A DNA stretch of 64,000 nucleotides from Areca catechu (lineage: Eukaryota > Streptophyta > Magnoliopsida > Arecales > Arecaceae): positions 64,622,021-64,686,020 of the forward strand of contig CM038046.1 in assembly GCA_021397845.1 (NCBI GenBank), read 5' to 3'. The position numbers and the translations under genes are program-made. Shown here piece by piece: positions 56,727 to 64,000 of this stretch (its first letter is position 1; each line of letters begins with the position of its first letter). The notes beneath the pieces were generated by a model that was not told the DNA's origin, searched no databases, and saw only the letters and a program-made list of their open reading frames with translations.

Positions 56727-57359
56727 CTATAATCGAGTTTGACCCTTGGTTGGTGGGTGACATGTAGATGAGAACGGTGCATGGACTCCCACTAAATGCC
56801 ATAGGGTTTTCCAGAAGTAAGTGGCAAACCTAATATGCTCAAAGGATGTATGTAACTTGCTAACCTCTATAAAATGCAAACTAATGGTCATAGAAATATG
56901 GGAAGCTTTAAGAAAAGGTAGAAAATAAGAAGCAGATTCGGGTGTGACTTGGTAGGGTAGGAAATAAGAAAAGGGTTTAGGGATTTGTCCTATACTAACA
57001 GGGTTGACCTTAAGGGTTAGACATTGATTCACACCTACAGGGAATAAAGGGGCTGCTTTATGGAAGAATGGGTTAGCGATTTCAGGGAAGAGATCTTCAA
57101 TTGGGACCAAAGGGGTGAATTCAACCTGAGGGTGTTGGAGTGAAAAGATCAAGTCCTCACTAATTACTTTAGGTTCATGAGTTTCAAGACTAGGCTTTAG
57201 GATTTCAGTCTCTTCTAGTATTTCCTCAGGTAAAGTCTCAGCAGTAGGGTTAGGTTCCTCTTGGATCTCTTTTTCTAAGGGTACTACCAGTAGAGTTTCA
57301 ATTAGGGTACAGTCATGGTCAACTAACTCTGGGCTGGCTTTAGTCTGGGTGCCTACCGG
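56727..57359 (-). pseudogene. Chimeric frame: unknown acidic segment fused to an integrase fragment
   Basis: Open on the minus strand from the edge of copia M. The last 30 or so residues (FATYFWKTLWHLVG, CHPPTKGQT) are a changed piece of chromovirus integrase; compare SYFWKTLWHLLG and YHPQTDGQT in H. About 170 residues before it are not integrase and I do not recognise them: an acidic stretch (EEILEETEILKPSLETHEP), then a Pro/Phe-rich stretch (KPFSYFLPYQVTPESASYF). The integrase core with its first two Asp is absent. Captured sequence, a divergent internal region or decay are all possible. Confidence 0.55.
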
Positions 57360-59967
57360 TGTTAGGAATTGTATCCCAAAGCCAATCACCTAGGTTGTAG
57401 GCGGTTGTGTTGAGTATTATAATCTGTATATGAATTAATAAAATGATGTTTTGGCAGCTCATCACATTATTCATTTCCTGTAATGAACTCAATTTATGTG
57501 ATGAAGTCCTTAGGACTGCACTGACTTCGATATAGAGAGGATATATCGAGTGGTCTTTAAAAAGGTTCACAACCAAAGGATACATTGTACAGGATGGCAA
57601 TGTATCAAGTGTAGGTTGTTGGGGTTCACATCGTTTGGTTGTCCACTGGACCAATGGAGTGTGGTGACACTGATGTAATCTGCAAGTGGGATGTGTGACA
57701 TCTCATTGAACGTGACTCTGTGGAGCTCATTTCTACCAAAGGATTGCTCGCGATTGGATATGGATATATGTGTCCCTCCGACCTGAGGTCACCAGGTAGC
57801 TTGCAATCAACTCCCTGTGCTTTGGTGCCGACTACCCGGATTTTTAATCTGGTGATGGAAGGTTTCTAGGTACAGGAAAGTACTTGTGGAGCAATGGTGG
57901 ACCAAGATGGAATTGACCTGTCCAAATTGAATGTCTCGTAGTGTCTCAATTTTGCAAATCCTTAGCCAAGGTAGTCCTAGTGAGGAGTCACTAGACTTGC
58001 GAGGTTGAGACATGTTGTGGATTGACTCAGTTAGGGTTAGCAGTCTAATCCTAGGTCATCTTGAGCATTGAAGGTCAAACGGATGAATTATACGGTAACC
58101 ATATGCCAGAGGTTCAATAGATTGCTCTCGCATCTTCGGCTTATCCGGATGCCGGGACCCATTGCTAGATGGTATCTTTTGCTGGTACTGGAAATGTTCT
58201 AGTGCTACCGTTTAGGTTCGAGCCTATGAGGTCAAATGCCATCGAGGATTTCTTTCTGATCCAGGAATCGATCAACGATTGGGAATCATTTCGGTATTTT
58301 GGTCAAACGGACTGATTGAGCATACATTGGATTTTTCTAGTCTGATTTAAATCAACCAAGATTTGTTTGTGTCAACCAGGAATTGTTCCTGGTAGACTAG
58401 GACTGAACCAAATTTTATTAGGTTTGGTCAGACCGAGTTTGAATATGGTTTTGAACCAGTTTTTTAAACTTGGTCTTTGTCGAATCGGGTTTTGACTTGG
58501 TTATTTCTCCCAGAATTTTGTTTCACCGGCCCATTAATAAACCGGTTTGATGGCTCCCTTGGTTCCACGATATTTGTGTTTTATCCCAACTACCCATTTT
58601 ACCGATTGAATGGGTTATCTCTCGGATTGCCCTAATCACTGGTTTGAAGTCTTTCTGGATTCGTCTCAAGTGTTCTACTCCCGTACGTCTTCTGGTGATC
58701 TTCTCCCACACGGTTTGGTTCTTCTCGGTCTCTCGGTATTGATCTCCCACATGTCCTCTGTTCTTCCCTCTTGCACATCGCTTCCTCACAGTCTATTTAT
58801 GGCACTCGGTGAACTCTTCCAGCCGGGTTATTGCTTGCTTCTCCATCGATGTATTTTCTGGGTCGCTGGTTGTGAAACAAGACAAAGAGTTCTCTCACGG
58901 GTTTATTTTTCCTAGCCGATTATTTATCATGGTAGCTGGCCGTGAGATAGCCAGAGTGGGATGACCATGGTTTGGTTTTCTCATCGCTGGGCATGCAGCA
59001 AAAGGAATCAAGAGGGGTAGCCATAGCGTGTGGTTTTTGGATGAAGCCGTGACATGCGGTTTCATTTTAGAAGACATACAGGGCTTTATGTTTTGTTTTT
59101 GTCCACCTGATATTTATCATGGTTGCTGCCCGTGGCTTATGTGAGAGGAAGAACAGGCTGTGGGATATGAGAGAAAGAGGGACCGATTCTTTTTGTTCTT
59201 CTCTTTGTTTATTTCCTTGTTGCTGACCGTGAGAGAAGTTGATGAGAGAGGCTGAAATCAGGACATGGGAGTTTGGCTGAAAATAGGGTGTGCGGTCTTT
59301 GGAAGAAAACAAGGGATTGCAACAGGCCATGAGAGAGTTGTTTGGCATGGATTTCTGAGTGCAAACAATTCGTTGGGAATCTCGGGAAATTTTTCTTGAT
59401 CTTTGTTGTTTCCAGTGTGTGCTCTTGGTGGAGTTTAGGCGGTCTTGGAGATGATCATCCATGAGGATTATTTGATATTCCCTACTCCATATGTCCGTAT
59501 CCTGTTTATGGATTCCTGGTGGACTAGCATCCATCTGGGAGTCGGATCAGCGAGAGCCCGTGCATGGATACTCTAGAGGGTGGATGCATGGACACCTCGA
59601 GAGGTCGGATCGATCTTCTTCTTGCTGTTGTTGTAGATCTTATTCTGTTGTTGCAAACCTTATTTGTTGTTGAAGGAGTTCAATCGGTCACTGCTTGATC
59701 TATTCTGACGACTGAAAGAGTCCTCTCAGTCAGGTATTATTTTATTTTGGTTATCATGCATGCTTAGATCTAAGTTTTATCATACTGTTTATATTTATTG
59801 CAGTTGCCTATATATGCCTCTGTAATTGTTACATGCTTCATGTTATGTTCAATCTTGTGCATGAGTAGGTACTTTTCGCTGCATGCTTGAAAATTTTAAT
59901 TATGCAATACCTACTCCATAGTGTTGCATGCCTAGAGTAGGCTCCTGCTGCACCAGGTTTTCCTTTA
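57360..59967 (+). repeat. 5' LTR of element M
   Basis: About 2.6 kb, from TGTTAGGAATTG to TTTTCCTTTA, the expected final CA having become TA. A TATTATAATCTGTAT box and AATAAAAT lie within the first 80 bp (57415-57445). Scattered open frames (58523-58915, 59067-59534) show no domain and lie on both strands. No second copy is in the window, so length rests on one end plus the primer site. Confidence 0.6.
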
Positions 59968-59968
59968 G

Positions 59969-59981
59969 TGGTATCAGAGCC
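59969..59981 (+). promoter_or_regulatory. Primer binding site of element M
   Basis: TGGTATCAGAGCC on the plus strand, continuing ACAGG; initiator-Met type. Confidence 0.85.
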
Positions 59982-60306
59982 ACAGGTTCCTGTGTAGCAT
60001 ATCATGATTGCATGTGTTAGGGATTACTTTTAGAAACCTAGTTGAGACCTTCACCATGGCTGTGTGTCCAGGTTAATCAGGATTTAAAACCCTTAATTTT
60101 CTACGGAACGAGGCGGTTCATCTATGTTAGCCTTTTCAGAAGGATCCTTAAAGGAAACCTATGGTATTAAAAGTGTTTTAATCCTGATTCATGTACATTG
60201 GCATGTCTAAAATGTTTAGGGCTTGCAATATTATAATTGATATGATGAAACTAGATATGATGCATGAACATGTAAGAAGAGTTTTACATGAATTTAATTA
60301 AAAATC
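59982..60306 (+). other. Leader of element M
   Basis: AT-rich, without an open frame; includes GTGTTAGGGATTAC and short direct repeats of TGATATGATG. Cut at 60306 by array N; the bases before N read AAATC. Confidence 0.5.
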
Positions 60307-61360
60307 TGATGGGGACCCGAAACCCATCCGGGTTTCTCTTTTATTTTTTTAGATTTTTTTTAGTTATTCCCACTATTCCAGCTATCCCTTTTATTCCCAT
60401 TTTATTCCAAGTTTATCCCCATGTTATTCCTAGCTTATTCCATCATAACCTTCTTCAACCCGTTCGTGTTCTTTTCTAAAACCTAGCCGCCAACCCCTTT
60501 CCCCCCCATCCGGGCTGTCCGACCCTCGGTCACCCCCACCGATCCATCGCCGATGCTCGCCGGCCCCCACCCTCGTCGGAGAACCCGCCATCGCCGCCCA
60601 AGCCCGTGGGAAGATGAACGGATGCAGGAGGTCTCCGTCCGCCCACCTGTGGCCATGCCGCCGTGCGCCATCGTCGGCCGGCTGCCCATAACCATCCTCG
60701 CCGCCTGCCGGACCATGCCGCCTGCCAGCCCCCGCCCGGCCGTCGATGGGGTCTGCCACCGCCCACACCCATGGGAAGATGAATGGACGCGGGAGGCGTC
60801 CGTCCGCCCCTTGCGACCGTGTGACACCACCGCCGTGCCGCCCTGCCACCGTCGATCGCCCACCGGCGCGGTGTCAATCCGCCGCCCCGCCACCCCGGCG
60901 GCGTCCCTGTGCCCCACGCCCGAGGGAAGACCGAACAGCATGCTCGTGCATAACGTGCGGCAATCCCACCCCTACGCCTCCACTCGCCGCCACCGTCCGC
61001 AGCCCAGCCGACGCCCCGCTGCCACCGCGATGACGCCCGCTGACCCCGACCGACCGGAGTTTGGGTTTTTCCCCCTATTGCTCGATCGAGAAGAAAGACC
61101 TGCACGCCTCTCAAAGCAGCACAAGAAGCCTCTGCACACTTCTCAAAGCAGTTTGAAGGAGACTGTCTGCATGATTTTTGGAGCAGCACGACTTTCAGAG
61201 TGGAGGGGGATTATAGAATTCTAATAAACAGGATTTATTTGGTATTTTTTTAATGAATGTAATTTGGAAAATTTGGGATTTTGATTTTGAATTTGAATTC
61301 AAAATCAAGGGAGAATTTCAGGGAATTTTATTTTTGAATTTCAAAAGGAATATGGGCATC

Positions 61361-61370
61361 TATAAATACC
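61361..61370 (+). promoter_or_regulatory. TATA box of N LTR 1
   Basis: TATAAATACC then CATACTCCTCTTGTAATAAAA. The AATAAA just downstream could serve 3' end formation in the downstream LTR. Confidence 0.7.
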
Positions 61371-61460
61371 CATACTCCTCTTGTAATAAAATAGTTGAAG
61401 AAATGAACTTTTGAGAGTTCTTCCACTTGTGTGTGGTTCTGGGCTGAGGCCCATTGCCTT

Positions 61461-61474
61461 CATCCTTCGGGATG
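61461..61474 (+). other. Hairpin module, N LTR 1, first copy
   Basis: CATCC-TTCG-GGATG: a five-pair stem with a UUCG loop. The second copy at 61504-61517 reads CGTCC-TTCG-GGACA, with the outermost pair lost. Confidence 0.6.
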
Positions 61475-61890
61475 TCGAGGGGTATGAGGCCCCAACTTGC
61501 ATTCGTCCTTCGGGACATCCAGGGGTATGAGGCTCGAGGTATCTCCGTTCTCCCTCCCACCTTCATATCTTCTCCTCGTGGCCTTGAGATCCATCCTAGC
61601 GCCACCAAGTATCGAGGATGGCATAATGCCTTAGAGGTGGATGGTCACTTCGTTAGGGTGAGTCCCAAGGTCCATGAGTTCCAGTCCCCAGTCTCCCATC
61701 CCCGTCCTTCCTTCGCCACCTCGACCAAGAAAAGTGAAAATACAAAAGAGGTCAGCCATTTTAGGATTGAGTTTCTGAGTCGTCCTAGTCTCGGGAGGCT
61801 TCTTAGCCCTCCCACGATCCTTAGGATGTTTAGGTCTTTCCCCTCTTTCACAATAACCATGGGTTTTTCGCTTCCGCCATCACCGCATCA

Positions 61891-61974
61891 ATTTTGGTAT
61901 TAGAGCCAGCAGCGGACAAAGATTTGCTTCATCCTCAAACTCGTCGGAGTTGAGTTCTTCGTGCTGCAGGAGAA
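61891..61974 (+). other. Internal region of N, first copy (84 bp)
   Basis: ATTT, then primer site TGGTATTAGAGCC (one change from the second copy), then a short stretch with AGATTTGCTTCATC and CTCGTCGGAGTTGAG, then GCAGGAGAA directly before LTR 2. No coding capacity. Confidence 0.85.
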
Positions 61975-63033
61975 TGATGGGGACCTGAAACCCCTCCGAG
62001 TTTCTCTTATATTTTTTTAGATTTTTTTTAGTTATTCCCTCTATTCCAGCTATCCCTATTATTCCCATTTTATTCCAGGTTTATCCCAATGTTATTCCTA
62101 GCTTATTCCATCATAACCTTCTTGAACCCATTTGTGTTCTTTTCTAAAACCTAGCTGCCACCACCTTTCCCCAACATCCGGGCTATCCAACCCCCGGTCG
62201 CCCCTGTCGGTCCGCCGTCGATGCTCGTCGGCCCCTGCCCTCGCCGGAGAAACCTCCGCGGTCGCCCATGCCCGTGGGAAGATGAACGGATGCAGGAGGC
62301 ATCCGTCAACCCACCTGCGGTCGTGTCGCCCTGCGCCACCGCCGGCCGGCTGCCCGCCGCCGTCCCCACCGCCTGCTAGCCCCCGCCCGGCCCATGGTGG
62401 GGACCACTGCTGCCCACGCCCGTGGGAAGACGAACGGACATAGGAGGCGTCCATCTGCCCCGTGCGCCCGCGTGACGCCACCACCGTGCCGCCGTATAGC
62501 AATGCCACCGCCGCCCGCCCGCCGGCGCGCCGCCGAACCGTCGCCCTGCCGGCGTCCCTGGCCCCCACGCCCACGGGAAGACCGAACGGAATGCTCGTGC
62601 ATGCTGTGCGGCCATCCCACCCCTGCGTTGCCGCCCACCGCCACCGTCCGCAGCATGACCGTTGCCCCGCCGCCACCGCCCGCCGGCCGCGTTGCCGCCC
62701 GCCTCCCACTGGCCCCCTGCCGACCGGAGTTCGGGTTTTTCTCCCCCTGTTGCTCGACCGAGAAGAAAGACTTGCACGCCTCTCAAAGTAGCACAAGAAG
62801 CCTCTGCACACTTCTCAAAGCAGCTGGAAGGAGACTGTCTGCACGATTTTTGGAGCTGCAAGACTTTCAGAGTGGAGGGGGATTTCAAAATTCAAATAAA
62901 CCAGATTTAATTGGTATTTTTTTATATGAATGTAATTTGATAAATTTGGGATTTTGATTTTGAATTTGAATTCAAAATCTAGGAAGGATTTCAGGAGATT
63001 TTATTTTTGAATTTCAAAAGGAATATGGGCATC

Positions 63034-63043
63034 TATAAATACC
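63034..63043 (+). promoter_or_regulatory. TATA box of N LTR 2
   Basis: TATAAATACC, identical context to 61361. Confidence 0.7.
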
Positions 63044-63133
63044 CATACTCCTCTTGTAATAAAATAGTTGAAAAAATGAATTTTTGAGTGTTCTTCCACT
63101 TGTGTGTGGTTCTGGGCTGAGGCCCGTTGCCTT

Positions 63134-63190
63134 CGTCCTTCGGGACGTCGAGGGGTATGAGGCCCCAACTTGCATTCGTCCTTCGGGACG
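63134..63190 (+). other. Paired hairpin modules in N LTR 2
   Basis: Two copies of CGTCC-TTCG-GGACG (63134-63147, 63177-63190), 43 bp apart, each followed by TCGAGGGGT. Confidence 0.65.
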
Positions 63191-63563
63191 TCGAGGGGTG
63201 TTAGGCCCTAGGTATCTCCGTTCTCCCTCCCACCTTCGTGTCTTCTCCTCATGGCCTTGAGATCCATCCTTGTGCCTCCAAGTATCGAGGATGGCGTAAT
63301 GCCTTCGAGGTGGATGGTCTCTTCGTTAGGGTGAGTCCCAAGGTCCATGAGTTCCAATCCCCAGTCTCCCATCCCCGTACTTCCTTCGCCACCTCAACCA
63401 AGAAAAGTGAAAAAACAACAGAGGTCAGCCATTTTAGGATTTAGTTTCTGAGTCATCCTAGTCTCGGGAGGCTTCTTAGCCCTCCCACGATCCTTAGGTT
63501 GTTCAGGTCTTTCCCCTCTTTCACAATAACCATGGGTTTTTCGCTTCCACCATCACCGCATCA

Positions 63564-63647
63564 TTTTTGGTATCAGAGCCACCAGCGGACTAAGATTTGC
63601 TTCATCGTCAAACTCGTCGGAGTCGAGTTCTTCGCGCTGCAGGAGAA
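63564..63647 (+). other. Internal region of N, second copy (84 bp)
   Basis: Same length as the first. The primer site TGGTATCAGAGCC at 63568-63580 is a full match to the initiator-Met type; the purine tract GCAGGAGAA ends at 63647. Confidence 0.88.
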
Positions 63648-64000
63648 TGATGGGGACCCAAAACCCATCCGAGTTTCTCTTATATCTTTTTAGATTTTTT
63701 TTAGTTATTCCCACTATTCTAGCTATTCCTGTTTTATTCCAGGTTTACCCTAGTGTTATTCCTAGCTTATTCCATCATCAAACTTCTTGAACCCATTTTT
63801 GTTCTTTTCTAAAACCTAGCCGCCTCCCCTTTCCCCCACATCCGGGCTGTCCGAACCACGGCCGCCCCCGCCGGTCCGCCGCTGAAGCTCGCCGGCCCCC
63901 AACCTGACTAGAGAAACCGTCGCCGCCGCCCATGCCCGTGGGAAGATGAATGTACGCAGGAGGCGTCCGTCCGCCCACCTGCAGTCGTGCCGCCCTGTGC
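63648..64000 (+). repeat. N LTR 3 (partial)
   Basis: First 353 bp of a third LTR, TGATGGGGACCCAAAACCC, with the AT-rich head and the start of the GC-rich part. It continues beyond the window, so the array may be longer. Confidence 0.85.

Larger units (their letters stand above)
54264..57359 (-). mobile_element. Element L: chromovirus, 3' part only
   Basis: 3' LTR 54264-56150, then on the minus strand a chromodomain, an integrase C-domain and an integrase fragment fused to an unknown open segment. No primer site lies at 54264, so this is the 3' LTR. The remainder of the element would lie beyond copia M, which interrupts it at 57360. Confidence 0.75.
57360..60306 (+). mobile_element. Element M: plus-strand retrotransposon, LTR and leader only (copia-like)
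   Basis: Starts TGTTAGGAATTGTATCCC inside L and runs to a primer site at 59969, followed by about 325 bp of leader, then array N. The GGTTTTCCTTYA-G-TGGTATCAGAGCCACAGG layout at the LTR/primer junction is common in copia elements. No coding sequence lies in the window, so family is a guess. Confidence 0.6.
60307..61890 (+). repeat. N LTR 1
   Basis: 1584 bp, TGATGGGGACCCGAAACCC to ATCACCGCATCA. Layout: AT-rich first 180 bp; GC-rich 60480-61060 with the GTGGGAAGATGAA box at about 60604 and 60767 (163 bp apart) and a variant at 60918; promoter (TATA 61361); hairpin modules 61461-61474 and 61504-61517; a U5 end with the CTTCCGCCATCACC terminus. Open frames in the GC-rich part run on both strands and are not taken as genes. 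Confidence 0.85.
61975..63563 (+). repeat. N LTR 2
   Basis: 1589 bp, same plan as LTR 1. The AT-rich and promoter/U5 parts are very alike, while the GC-rich part (62160-62740) differs more, with box spacing near 147 bp. TATA 63034-63043; hairpins 63134-63147 and 63177-63190, both perfect CGTCC-TTCG-GGACG. Confidence 0.87.
60307..64000 (+). mobile_element. Array N: three LTRs joined by two 84-bp internal regions
   Basis: LTR 60307-61890, spacer 61891-61974, LTR 61975-63563, spacer 63564-63647, LTR from 63648 to the window end. Each spacer is exactly 84 bp: an initiator-Met primer site, about 60 bp, and a purine-rich GCAGGAGAA before the next LTR. There is no room for gag or pol, so the family is non-autonomous, like TRIM elements but with LTRs several times longer. 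It sits in the leader of M. Two further LTRs of this family form complex F. Confidence 0.85.

Noticed and set aside
58523..59534. Possible host exons within the LTR of M
   Set aside because: Open frames are short, lie on both strands, have no recognisable domain, and fall between an LTR start and its primer site.
60430..62957. Open frames of 80-240 codons in the GC-rich LTR segments of N
   Set aside because: Same situation as in F. The three LTRs do not keep a common frame, and no start or domain is conserved.
995..63580. Possible tRNA-Met genes, from repeated TGGTATCAGAGC
   Set aside because: Only the 3' complement is present, always next to an LTR edge. These are primer sites; no cloverleaf surrounds them.

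Overview
This window is a plant nuclear repeat block and I find no convincing host gene in it. Almost every base belongs to nested LTR retrotransposons. The plant assignment rests on Ty3/gypsy chromoviruses with a C-terminal chromodomain, a Tat-type element with a second (archaeal-like) RNase H, an Athila-type integrase/RT, a SIRE-type copia gag-pol, initiator-Met tRNA primer sites (TGGTATCAGAGC) and LTRs of 1.3-2.6 kb. Such a mix points to a repeat-rich flowering plant; nothing fixes the species. Elements are named A to N by position. All coding elements except copia M read on the minus strand.

Left block (1-24672). The base layer is Tat-type element B (integrase near 2274, gag near 18000, a long 5' LTR reaching about 24672). 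Into it went chromovirus A (1-2273, entering from the left edge), complete chromovirus C (4195-13006, duplication CAAAG), plus-strand solo LTR D (15772-17526, duplication CGGGG), and inverted LTR complex F (19240-22442), which sits inside a 185-bp tandem array (18800-24595). That array appears to be part of the Tat LTR. B itself interrupts copia G.

Middle block (24673-47975). SIRE-like copia G (minus strand) keeps gag, protease, integrase and half of its RT. Its 5' LTR is split by chromovirus H (28879-46806), which is split in turn by chromovirus I (32011-40919, duplication TTTAT).

Right block (47976-64000). A small Tat-like LTR piece is followed by decayed Athila element K (48550-54263), chromovirus L (54264-57359, with a chimeric integrase region), the LTR and leader of plus-strand copia M (57360-60306), and tandem array N: LTR, 84 bp, LTR, 84 bp, LTR (60307 to the window end). 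N codes for nothing I can recognise.

The most unusual observations are four. (1) Family N has about 1.6-kb LTRs around an internal region of exactly 84 bp (primer site plus purine tract), in head-to-tail tandem and also as inverted complex F. (2) A repeated small hairpin, CGTCC-TTCG-GGACG with paired base changes, lies downstream of the TATA box in the LTRs of N/F and of chromoviruses H and L, suggesting that N is a non-autonomous relative of that lineage. (3) Two hairpins are conserved in the leaders of A, C, H and I. (4) A 185-bp satellite built from three roughly 62-bp subunits lies inside a probable retrotransposon LTR.

No coding element here looks competent. Stops, frameshifts and one lost RT catalytic Asp are visible, and many stops are C-to-T changes in CG or CHG context, as expected of methylated plant transposons. 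All boundaries, counts and family calls were made by eye.
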